Source: DSM-111022 sp043424535
GTDB lineage: Bacteria > Bacillota > Bacilli > Lactobacillales > Aerococcaceae
NCBI GenBank assembly: GCA_043424535.1
Contig: JBHWOV010000057.1
Coordinates: forward strand, 1 to 6,630
Length of the DNA stretch: 6,630 nucleotides
Direction: 5' to 3'
The stretch's first letter is position 1, and the number at the start of each line of letters is the position of its first letter. A program made the position numbers and the translations under genes. Positions 1-5,240 of this stretch are shown piece after piece. The notes beneath the pieces are model-generated. The model was given only the letters and a program-made list of their open reading frames with translations, searched no databases and was not told where the DNA came from.

Positions 1-63
1 CTGACAGCTAAGACATGAGGAAATATGCAAAGAAACGTGAAGTATCTTCCTACAGTAAAAATA

Positions 64-94
64 CTCGAAAGCACATAGAATAAGGCTTTACGAG
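64..94 (+). other. Imperfect hairpin upstream of the sortase promoter
   Basis: CTCGAAAGC (64-72) can pair with GCTTT-A-CGAG (85-94), giving a 9-bp stem with one bulged A and a 12-base loop. No run of T follows, so it is not a convincing intrinsic terminator. It could be the 3' end structure of a gene lying left of the window. The rest of 1-186 has stops in all forward frames near the left edge and shows no supportable gene. Confidence 0.25.
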
Positions 95-186
95 CATTTA
101 AGAAAATATAAAAAGATAATTAGAAATTTATACTTTGTTTGTAATAAAAAACATGTATTATTCATTAATAATGTAGGTAAATTAGG

Positions 187-192
187 TATAAT
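187..192 (+). promoter_or_regulatory. Predicted -10 box for the sortase gene
   Basis: A perfect TATAAT lies at 187-192, about 30 bases before the start codon, in a very AT-rich stretch. No good -35 hexamer sits at 16-18 bases: the best nearby match, TTCATT at 161-166, is 20 bases away. The promoter may therefore be moderate in strength or need an activator. The ribosome binding site GGAGG follows at 214-218. Confidence 0.6.
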
Positions 193-223
193 GAATTAAA
201 TAATAGTTAATGCGGAGGTGGCC

Positions 224-958
224 ATGGATACAGAAACGAGAAAATCACGTCATTCCAATAAATATTGGAATTGGCGAACAATCTTAGGTGTTATTCTAAT
301 TGTCGTTGCCTTAGGAATATTTGCTATGAATCCTTTGAAAAATTATATGATTGCTAAAGGAAGTCAGGCGAATACTATAGCGAATTTGACGCGTGAGGAA
401 ATTATTGCGAATAGTGAGCGTGATGCAACATTTGATCTTGATGAGATTACAACCATTGACGCGATGACAGTGATTTCCGATGGAGTGAATCCCAATGATC
501 TGCCAGTTATTGGCGGTATCGCCATACCAGAATTAGGAATGAATTTACCTATTCATTTAGGGACTGCGAATGAAGGAATGTATTATGGAGCTGGAACATT
601 AGATCCTGACCAAAAAATGGGCGAGTCAAATTATGCTTTAGCGAGTCATCATTCTAAACATCCAGAATTATTGTTTGCGCCATTAATGAATGCAGAAGTT
701 GGCCAAACAATTTATTTAACGGATTTGGATAAAGTTTATGTTTATGAAATTGACGTAGTTGAAGTAGTGTCGCCCCAGGATGTCTCGGTATTAGCTCCAA
801 CAGAGGTGCCAATTGTGACGTTAATTACTTGTACCTATGACTTAGTTAATCGTGTCATAGTACAAGGAACACTTGTTGAAGAAAGGCCTCTGTCTGAAGC
901 ATCACAAGCGATGCAAGATGCTTTTTCTATTGATCAGACGATTGTATCACATGAATAA
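224..958 (+). CDS. srtA: Class A sortase (LPXTG transpeptidase)
   Basis: This is a membrane-bound cysteine transpeptidase of 244 residues. Known class A sortases cut LPXTG-type sorting signals between Thr and Gly and attach surface proteins to peptidoglycan precursor. Visible features are a short basic N-terminal cytoplasmic tail, one membrane anchor at about residues 19-37 (type II topology), and an extracellular sortase barrel. The catalytic residues can be read: His142 in the ASHHSK motif, Cys203 in the TLITC motif, and Arg210 in DLVNRVIVQG. The ASHH form and the IYLTDLDKVYVYEI stretch closely resemble streptococcal SrtA as I remember it. Class C features, such as a lid and a C-terminal membrane helix, are absent. 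I place the start at ATG 224, because the in-frame GTG at 218 overlaps the GGAGG ribosome binding site (214-218) and cannot be used with it. No LPXTG substrate is encoded in the window. The gene appears monocistronic; the argS promoter begins 13 bases after its stop. Confidence 0.95.
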   Translation: MDTETRKSRHSNKYWNWRTILGVILIVVALGIFAMNPLKNYMIAKGSQANTIANLTREEIIANSERDATFDLDEITTIDAMTVISDGVNPNDLPVIGGIAIPELGMNLPIHLGTANEGMYYGAGTLDPDQKMGESNYALASHHSKHPELLFAPLMNAEVGQTIYLTDLDKVYVYEIDVVEVVSPQDVSVLAPTEVPIVTLITCTYDLVNRVIVQGTLVEERPLSEASQAMQDAFSIDQTIVSHE

Positions 959-971
959 GTGTAGCCAATGC

Positions 972-1000
972 TAGACAAACACTCTTCCTTTTGCTAAAAT
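972..1000 (+). promoter_or_regulatory. Predicted promoter of the argS T-box transcript
   Basis: The -35 box TAGACA (972-977, 5/6 match) and -10 box TAAAAT (995-1000, 5/6 match) are 17 bases apart. A TGC just before the -10 box makes it an extended -10 element. Transcription would start near 1007, shortly before the first T-box helix. The promoter begins 13 bases after the sortase stop, so argS has its own transcript. Confidence 0.75.
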
Positions 1001-1006
1001 AATTGA

Positions 1007-1224
1007 GTAATCTTAGATGATAAAGAATAGTAGATTTGTCACATATTTTCAGCAAGTTGGGATGATGTGAGCCAATAATATGCCAAATTGAAGCGCACTT
1101 TATCGAGTATCTAAGTTCAAGTCGGAGCATGCTCCGTTATCAAAGAAAGATATGTGCAAACATAATATAGAGTGGTACCGCGTTATTAACGCCTCTAATT
1201 GATTCGTTCAATTAGAGGCTTTTT
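1007..1224 (+). promoter_or_regulatory. T-box riboswitch sensing uncharged tRNA-Arg (argS leader)
   Basis: T-box leaders bind uncharged tRNA and favour an antiterminator over a terminator, switching on synthetase genes during amino acid shortage. The conserved T-box AGAGTGGTACCGCG is at 1169-1182, and its TGGT (1173-1176) would pair with an ACCA tRNA end. Stem I can be drawn from GATAAAG/CTTTATC (1019-1025/1098-1104), ATTTG/CAAAT (1034-1038/1084-1088), CATAT/ATATG (1042-1046/1078-1082) and TTGG/CCAA (1057-1060/1072-1075). The specifier loop has AGTA (1029-1032) opposite GAA (1090-1092), then the codon CGC (1094-1096) followed by A. CGC encodes arginine, which matches the downstream gene. Two short hairpins follow: CGGAG-CATG-CTCCG (1123-1136) and TATGT-GCAA-ACATA (1151-1164), the latter with a GNRA loop. 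The antiterminator pairs AGAG with CTCT (1169-1172/1193-1196) and GCGTT with AACGC (1180-1184/1188-1192). Confidence 0.93.
1191..1224 (+). terminator. Regulated intrinsic terminator of the argS T-box
   Basis: GCCTCTAATTGA (1191-1202) and TCAATTAGAGGC (1208-1219) form a perfect 12-bp stem with a TTCGT loop, followed by five T (1220-1224). Its left arm shares GCCTCT with the antiterminator (1169-1196), so the two structures exclude each other. This is the expected T-box switch. Without bound uncharged tRNA-Arg, transcription should stop here, before the argS ribosome binding site AGGAGG (1229-1234). Confidence 0.93.
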
Positions 1225-1238
1225 ATATAGGAGGAATT

Positions 1239-2927
1239 ATGAACAATCAAGAACAATTTATTAATGATTTAGCAGTAATATTGAAGGAATACTTAACGGC
1301 AGAAGAAATTGCGTCGGTCATTGAAATTCCTAAAGATGCTACAATGGGAGATTTAGCATTTCCTGCATTTCAATTAGCTAAAGTGATGAGAAAGGCTCCT
1401 AATCTTATTGCGACTGACATTGCAGAAGCATTACCTTCAGAAAATTATGCTCAGATTGAAGCGGTCGGGCCTTATGTCAATGTAAAATTAAATCGTTCAA
1501 AAACAGCAACAGATATTATTGATCATATTTTAAAAGAACAACATCATTATGGTGAAAATGAATTAGGCCAAGAAAACAATATGGTCATTGATATGTCCTC
1601 ACCCAACATCGCAAAACCAATGTCAATGGGACATTTGCGTTCAACAGTGATTGGGAATGCGATCGCTAATATCGCAGAGAAATCGCATTATAATCCAATT
1701 AAAATTAACTATTTAGGTGATTGGGGGACTCAATTTGGAAAATTAATCGTTGCATATCAATTATGGGGCGATCCGAAAGTAGTTGAACAGAATCCAGTTA
1801 CTGAATTAGTGCGACTATATGTACATTTTCACGAAGTGGCCGTTGATCAACCAGAATTAGAAGAACAAGCACGACAAGTTTTTGTACGTTTAGAACAAGG
1901 CGATGAAGAGTTGCTTTCTTTATGGAAATGGTTTAGAGACGAATCATTAAAAGAATTCCAACGAATTTATGATTTATTAGACATATCCTTTGATTCTTAT
2001 GAAGGAGAGGCATTCTTCAACGATAAGATGGATCCAGTTATTGAAGAATTGGAAGAAAAAGGGTTAACGGAGTTGAGTGAAGGGGCAACGATTGTTGACC
2101 TTGAAGAGTATGATTTACCACCCGCATTAATTAAAAAATCAGATGGTGCGACACTCTATATTACTCGTGACTTAGCAGCCGCTAAGTATCGTTATGAAAA
2201 GTATGATTTCGATAAAGCGATTTATGTGGTTGGAAATGAACAAAGAATACATTTTCAACAGTTAAAATTAGTCTTAGGTAAAATGGGATATGAGTGGGCA
2301 GAAGATATCATTTATATACCATTTGGATTGATCACCAAAGATGGTAAGAAACTTTCTACGCGTAAAGGCGACATCGTTTTATTAGAAGATGTACTAAAAG
2401 AAGCGATTGAATTAGCATTAGAACAAATCGAAGCTAAGAATCCTGAACTTGAAGACAAAGAACAGGTTGCCCGACAAGTTGGAGTTGGAGCAGTTATATT
2501 CCATGATTTGAAAAATGAAAGAACCAATAGTTTTGACTTTAATTTAGACGAAATTGTACGATTTGAAGGAGAAACTGGGCCTTATGTCCAATATTCGTAT
2601 GCTCGTGCGATGCGTGTCTTACGTCTAGCAGACATGGAAGTGACTTCTTTCGATTATCAATTACAAGATGATTACAGTTGGGAAATTGTTAAAAAACTTT
2701 CTCAATATGGTGATACTATCCAACGTGCCATGCGTGAATACCAACCTTCTGTAATTGCTAAATATGTATTGCAATTAAGTCAGCTCTTCAATAAATTTTA
2801 TGCAAATGTTCGTATACTCGAAAAAGACGATCAACTACAAGCTCGATTAGCATTAGTTGAAGCGACAGCAATTGTTATCAAAGACGCATTAGCTCTTCTA
2901 GGTGTTCATGCACCAGCTGAGATGTAG
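1239..2927 (+). CDS. argS: Arginyl-tRNA synthetase
   Basis: This class I synthetase uses ATP to charge tRNA-Arg with arginine in the cytoplasm. At 562 residues it has the normal full length for the family. The N-terminal part (about 1-90) fits the tRNA D-loop-binding domain typical of ArgRS. The class I HIGH-type signature is visible as SPNIAKPMSMGHLRS at 121-135, with GH at 131-132. The KMSKS-equivalent region reads KKLSTRKG at 370-377, the degenerate form often seen in ArgRS. GETGPYVQYSYARAMRVLR (444-462) marks the start of the DALR anticodon-binding domain, which runs to the usual ArgS C-terminus ending GVHAPAEM. The start ATG at 1239 follows AGGAGG (1229-1234) with a rather short 4-base gap. 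Expression is controlled by the upstream tRNA-Arg T-box. No frameshift or missing catalytic motif is seen. Confidence 0.98.
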   Translation: MNNQEQFINDLAVILKEYLTAEEIASVIEIPKDATMGDLAFPAFQLAKVMRKAPNLIATDIAEALPSENYAQIEAVGPYVNVKLNRSKTATDIIDHILKEQHHYGENELGQENNMVIDMSSPNIAKPMSMGHLRSTVIGNAIANIAEKSHYNPIKINYLGDWGTQFGKLIVAYQLWGDPKVVEQNPVTELVRLYVHFHEVAVDQPELEEQARQVFVRLEQGDEELLSLWKWFRDESLKEFQRIYDLLDISFDSYEGEAFFNDKMDPVIEELEEKGLTELSEGATIVDLEEYDLPPALIKKSDGATLYITRDLAAAKYRYEKYDFDKAIYVVGNEQRIHFQQLKLVLGKMGYEWAEDIIYIPFGLITKDGKKLSTRKGDIVLLEDVLKEAIELALEQIEAKNPELEDKEQVARQVGVGAVIFHDLKNERTNSFDFNLDEIVRFEGETGPYVQYSYARAMRVLRLADMEVTSFDYQLQDDYSWEIVKKLSQYGDTIQRAMREYQPSVIAKYVLQLSQLFNKFYANVRILEKDDQLQARLALVEATAIVIKDALALLGVHAPAEM

Positions 2928-2944
2928 GGATACATCTGAGTTTT
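2920..2944 (+). terminator. Hairpin over the argS stop codon, possible weak terminator
   Basis: AGATGTA (2920-2926) and TACATCT (2931-2937) form a 7-bp stem with a GGGA loop. It covers the argS stop codon (2925-2927). Only GAG-TTTT follows, and TGAG-TTTT-CTCA (2937-2948) could form a second, competing mini-hairpin. Termination here would be inefficient at best, so some readthrough from argS into the next operon is possible. Confidence 0.3.
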
Positions 2945-2952
2945 CTCAATGT

Positions 2953-3006
2953 GAAATTGTTAGTAATTAAGCATTCGGCTTGTAGAAGAACACGCCCAAC
3001 AATTTC
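2953..3006 (+). repeat. 9-bp inverted repeat enclosing a 36-base loop, possible structured RNA
   Basis: GAAATTGTT (2953-2961) is a perfect reverse complement of AACAATTTC (2998-3006). The 36 bases between can form a small AAGC-ATTCG-GCTT hairpin (2969-2981). A short T-poor stretch (TTTAAATT) follows, so it is not a classic terminator. Part of the right arm, AATTT (3001-3005), could instead pair with AAATT (3010-3014). It matches no riboswitch class that I recognise. It may be a 3' end structure of argS mRNA or a leader element for the transporter operon. Confidence 0.4.
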
Positions 3007-3022
3007 TTTAAATTATTGCTTC

Positions 3023-3051
3023 TTAACTTAACTATAATCATTTCTTATAGT
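3023..3051 (+). promoter_or_regulatory. Predicted promoter of the ECF transporter operon, with overlapping inverted repeat
   Basis: TTAACT (3023-3028, 4/6 match to -35) and TATAGT (3046-3051, 5/6 match to -10) are 17 bases apart. An alternative -10 box, TATAAT, is at 3033-3038 but lacks a well-placed -35. Both -10 candidates lie in the arms of a perfect inverted repeat, ACTATAA (3031-3037) and TTATAGT (3045-3051), separated by 7 bases. The repeat could be an operator, or just a chance effect of two TATA-like boxes. The leader before the first gene would be about 80 bases and contains a small GCAA-GCT-TTGC hairpin (3070-3080). Confidence 0.5.
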
Positions 3052-3136
3052 ATTTTGAAATATAAATAAGCAAGCTTTGCCTGATTTCATGTTAATATAG
3101 AAGAAAAATGATTAGAAAGAATAATGAGGGAAGCAA

Positions 3137-3727
3137 ATGAATAGTTATAGAAATAAGAAAACACGCTTAATGGTTTTAGTGGCCATTTTCTCAGCAATCA
3201 TTATCTTACAAACTTGGGTTCCATTTTTAGGATATATTTCTTTACCGACACTATCTTTGACCATTGTTCATGTGACTGTCATAGTTGTCACCATTCTTTT
3301 AGGAACAAAGGCCGGAGTAATTATTGGTGGTGTTTGGGGCCTTAATAGTTTACTAAGGGCAGTGATGATTGGTAATCCATTAGAGCGATTAATTTTCATG
3401 TCGCCTTTGAATAGTGTTGTGCCAAGACTATTAATGCCATTATGTGTTGGTTTATTAAATCAATGGCTTACTAAACGAAATATTTCAACTAAATTTAGAG
3501 CAGCTATTTTAGGATTTATAGGAAGTTTATTGAATACTGTTTTTGTTTTAGGTGCTATTGGTCTGTTTAGTGCTGATAATTATTTGAAATTAGTCGGAAT
3601 GGAAGGTCAAAGTAATATTTGGGCTGTTTTGATGACGGTTGTTACAGTCAATGGCATCCCTGAAGCGATACTCTCAACATTTCTTGTTCCGATACTCGTA
3701 ACAGCATTTGATAAATTGAAAAAGTAA
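3137..3727 (+). CDS. ECF transporter S component (vitamin-binding membrane subunit)
   Basis: The 196-residue, very hydrophobic product fits the substrate-binding subunit of energy-coupling factor importers, which pairs with a shared EcfA/EcfA'/EcfT module to import vitamins. Six hydrophobic segments can be placed at roughly 11-34, 41-56, 59-76, 92-110, 121-145 and 160-190. The first helix carries A16-IFS-A20, an AxxxA motif known in S components to contact the energising module. The LGTKAGVIIGGVWGLNSLLRA stretch (55-75), NPLERLIFMSPLNSVVPRLL (80-99) and the NGIPEAI loop near 172-178 are typical of the ECF S-component superfamily that includes FolT, RibU and PanT. A pantothenate (PanT-like) role is my best guess from memory of such sequences, but the substrate cannot be read with confidence. 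No ATPase genes are nearby, as expected for group II systems. The start at 3137 follows GAGGG (3126-3130). It is the first gene of a three-gene operon. Confidence 0.88.
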   Translation: MNSYRNKKTRLMVLVAIFSAIIILQTWVPFLGYISLPTLSLTIVHVTVIVVTILLGTKAGVIIGGVWGLNSLLRAVMIGNPLERLIFMSPLNSVVPRLLMPLCVGLLNQWLTKRNISTKFRAAILGFIGSLLNTVFVLGAIGLFSADNYLKLVGMEGQSNIWAVLMTVVTVNGIPEAILSTFLVPILVTAFDKLKK

Positions 3728-3742
3728 ATTTGGGAGGCAATA

Positions 3743-4585
3743 ATGACCTTAAAACTGATCAGCATCGATTTAGATTCAACATTACTAAGAGATGATAAAA
3801 CTTACGATATTGATCGATTTAAACAAATAATAGAGCGATTAGACGCGCTAGATATTATGGTAACGATTATTACCGGTAATGTGTATCAAAAAGTAATGGA
3901 ATATTTCGATGAGGAAGAGCTGCAATCATTGTATTTTTGCTGTGATAATGGAAATAATATTATAAAAAACAATGAATTATTGCATTCTTTTTCAATTGAT
4001 AAACAGAGTGTCCATGAAGTGTTGTCTTATTTAGGAACATTTCCTGAATATTATCCTGTTCTTTCTATTAATGGCATAGGATACATTCAACAGGAGAATC
4101 TTATTGTATATGATGCGCTAAAACAATTTAATCCAGAGCTACGCGTTATCGAGAGATTGCAAGATGCACCGATCCAAGAAGGTGTATCAAAAATAGCAAT
4201 CTATAGCAATGAATCCTTAGAAAAAGACAAACAAATGATAGCGACGATTGATGAAAAATTTGAGCGTGTTAGTTCAGTTACGAGTGGTCATGGATGGCTA
4301 GATGTCTATCATATTCATGGGGGTAAAGGGGCGGCAATTCGATATTTACAAGAAAAATATAATATTACATCAGAGGAATCGATGGCATTCGGAGATAGCC
4401 TCAATGATGCACCGATGATGGACAAAGTCTTCTATAATATATCGATGGCGAACGCTGATCCCGATTTAGTACAATTAACAGATTATCAAATTGGAACAAA
4501 TGAAGAACAAGCAGTTGTATCTGTTTTAGAAGAAATTCTTCAGGACCCAACACTTGAATTTATGAAGCAATATAGACTTGATTAG
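3743..4585 (+). CDS. Cof-type HAD-IIB family phosphatase
   Basis: This 280-residue cytoplasmic protein has all four haloacid dehalogenase motifs, so it should be an active Mg2+-dependent phosphohydrolase acting through an aspartyl-phosphate intermediate. Motif I is DLDSTLL at 9-15, with nucleophile Asp9 and acid/base Asp11. Motif II is IITGN at 42-46 with Thr44. The motif III lysine is Lys195 in HGGKGAA. Motif IV is MAFGDSLNDAPMM (214-226), with Asp218 and Asp222. The large segment between motifs II and III (about 80-190) is the C2-type cap of the Cof family. The substrate is unknown; family members commonly hydrolyse sugar phosphates, FMN or pyridoxal phosphate. The gene begins 15 bases after the transporter gene, with GGGAGG at 3732-3737 and ATG at 3743, so the two are co-transcribed. 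A link to cofactor metabolism is suggested only by this context. Confidence 0.93.
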   Translation: MTLKLISIDLDSTLLRDDKTYDIDRFKQIIERLDALDIMVTIITGNVYQKVMEYFDEEELQSLYFCCDNGNNIIKNNELLHSFSIDKQSVHEVLSYLGTFPEYYPVLSINGIGYIQQENLIVYDALKQFNPELRVIERLQDAPIQEGVSKIAIYSNESLEKDKQMIATIDEKFERVSSVTSGHGWLDVYHIHGGKGAAIRYLQEKYNITSEESMAFGDSLNDAPMMDKVFYNISMANADPDLVQLTDYQIGTNEEQAVVSVLEEILQDPTLEFMKQYRLD

Positions 4586-4598
4586 ATTGGAGGAAAAG

Positions 4599-4937
4599 AT
4601 GGCCAGAAAAAGATCAAAAAAGAATATCAAAGGTAAGCAAGATGACTTGGTAAAAATTGATGTCTACTATCTCCCTAAAGAACAGGCTGAGATGTATCGT
4701 GTCCTGAGAGATGTCGTGAAAGATGAAGTACTTGAATGGGCAAATGGACAGTTTGCTTCGGTAGAAATAAAAAGTGATGCGACTGAAGGGGAAGGCATTT
4801 TTGCTTATGATGAACACAATAATCAGACATTTGAATATTTTCTCAATCCATCAAATATTTCCCAAGCTCAAAAAGCTCGAGACAAAGATCAGTTAAATAC
4901 TTATTTAAGTCAATACTACGAGAAAGGGTCACACTAA
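4599..4937 (+). CDS. Small hypothetical protein, last gene of the transporter operon
   Basis: I do not recognise this 112-residue protein. It has a strongly basic N-terminus (seven Lys/Arg in the first 13 residues) and then a mixed acidic and aromatic body. It has no signal peptide, membrane segment or cysteine, so it is probably cytoplasmic. The basic tail could bind nucleic acid or ribosomes, but that is speculation. I place the start at ATG 4599, preceded by GGAGG (4589-4593) with a 5-base gap. The reading frame extends upstream to a TTG at 4578, but that would overlap the HAD gene and has no ribosome binding site of its own. The gene starts 13 bases after the HAD stop, so translation is probably coupled within one transcript. 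Its stop codon lies inside the operon's terminator stem. Confidence 0.8.
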   Translation: MARKRSKKNIKGKQDDLVKIDVYYLPKEQAEMYRVLRDVVKDEVLEWANGQFASVEIKSDATEGEGIFAYDEHNNQTFEYFLNPSNISQAQKARDKDQLNTYLSQYYEKGSH

Positions 4938-4957
4938 ATTTAGTGTGACTCTTTTTT
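4926..4957 (+). terminator. Strong intrinsic terminator of the transporter operon
   Basis: GTCACACTA (4928-4936) pairs with TAGTGTGAC (4941-4949) around an AATT core, and G4927-T4950 and G4926-C4951 extend the stem. Six T follow (4952-4957). The hairpin includes the last codons and the TAA stop (4935-4937) of the small hypothetical gene. It closes the operon that starts at 3137. Confidence 0.93.
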
Positions 4958-5114
4958 AAAAAATTATATAAATTGTGGACCAATGAATAAAAAGATTTAA
5001 CCTATTAATTGAATGGAATTTTTAAAGTAATATTGTTTATTAAATATTGTAATCGCTTCATCGATTTATTTGAGAAAAAAGATAAAAAAATATATGATTT
5101 TTGAGCCATATCAT

Positions 5115-5143
5115 TAGACTATAGACTAAAAATTTTATAGAAT
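5115..5143 (+). promoter_or_regulatory. Candidate upstream promoter of the membrane protein gene
   Basis: TAGACT (5115-5120, 4/6 match to -35) and TAGAAT (5138-5143, 5/6 match to -10) are 17 bases apart. The -35 box lies in a tandem TAGACTA repeat. A transcript from here would carry the 5165-5204 hairpin in its leader. AT-rich DNA yields such matches easily, so this is tentative. Confidence 0.35.
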
Positions 5144-5164
5144 GTAAATATAGTAACACAAATA

Positions 5165-5204
5165 TGTGCAAGTTTATTTGAGCGAAGTGAATAATCTCTG
5201 CACA
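5165..5204 (+). repeat. Inverted repeat in the leader of the membrane protein gene
   Basis: TGTGCA (5165-5170) and TGCACA (5199-5204) are perfect reverse complements, and inside them TTATT (5174-5178) matches AATAA (5190-5194). The 40-base element could fold as an RNA hairpin if transcription starts at the upstream promoter. If the 5212-5217 box is used, it would instead be a DNA operator-like site just upstream. Confidence 0.4.
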
Positions 5205-5208
5205 ATAG

Positions 5209-5217
5209 TGTTATAAA
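5209..5217 (+). promoter_or_regulatory. Candidate extended -10 promoter close to the membrane protein gene
   Basis: TGT-TATAAA (5209-5217) matches the TGn extended -10 element plus a 5/6 -10 box. No good -35 is found 17 bases upstream. Transcription would start near 5224, which places the usable start codon at ATG 5241 rather than at the in-frame ATGs at 5220 or 5223. Confidence 0.45.
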
Positions 5218-5240
5218 AAATGATGAAAGAGAGTGAAGGT

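Larger units (their letters stand above)
4938..5240. other. AT-rich intergenic region without genes
   Basis: This gap holds the T tract of the upstream terminator and then about 280 bases of AT-rich DNA with no supportable gene on either strand. Elements seen are a tandem TAGACTA repeat (5115-5121 and 5122-5128), a TAGACT/TAGAAT promoter-like pair (5115-5120 and 5138-5143, 17 bases apart), a long-spaced inverted repeat (5165-5204) and an extended -10 box (5209-5217). It probably carries the regulatory signals of the membrane protein gene, possibly with two promoters. Confidence 0.6.

Noticed and set aside
959..982. Terminator for the sortase gene (TAGC-CAAT-GCTA hairpin)
   Set aside because: The stem is only 4 bp without a proper T run, and it overlaps the argS promoter.
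927..1130. Minus-strand reading frame of 67 codons across the argS leader
   Set aside because: It covers the T-box stem I region and the sortase end, and its composition is fully explained by those features; no ribosome binding site or family resemblance is visible.
2312..2527. Minus-strand reading frame within argS
   Set aside because: It lies wholly inside a well-conserved synthetase gene, has a serine-rich low-complexity translation and is a shadow of the real frame.
2928..3136. Known vitamin riboswitch (TPP, FMN, THF or preQ1 class) ahead of the ECF gene
   Set aside because: None of the conserved core sequences of these classes that I remember is present, and the predicted promoter leaves only a short leader.
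4614..4817. Minus-strand reading frame opposite the small hypothetical gene
   Set aside because: The + strand frame has an operon position, a strong ribosome binding site and a terminator, while the minus frame has none of these.
5048..5061. Catabolite control (cre-like) site, TGTAATCGCTTCAT
   Set aside because: The left half fits the consensus TGnAAnCG, but the right half is off by one base and misses the final CA, so it is too degenerate to call.
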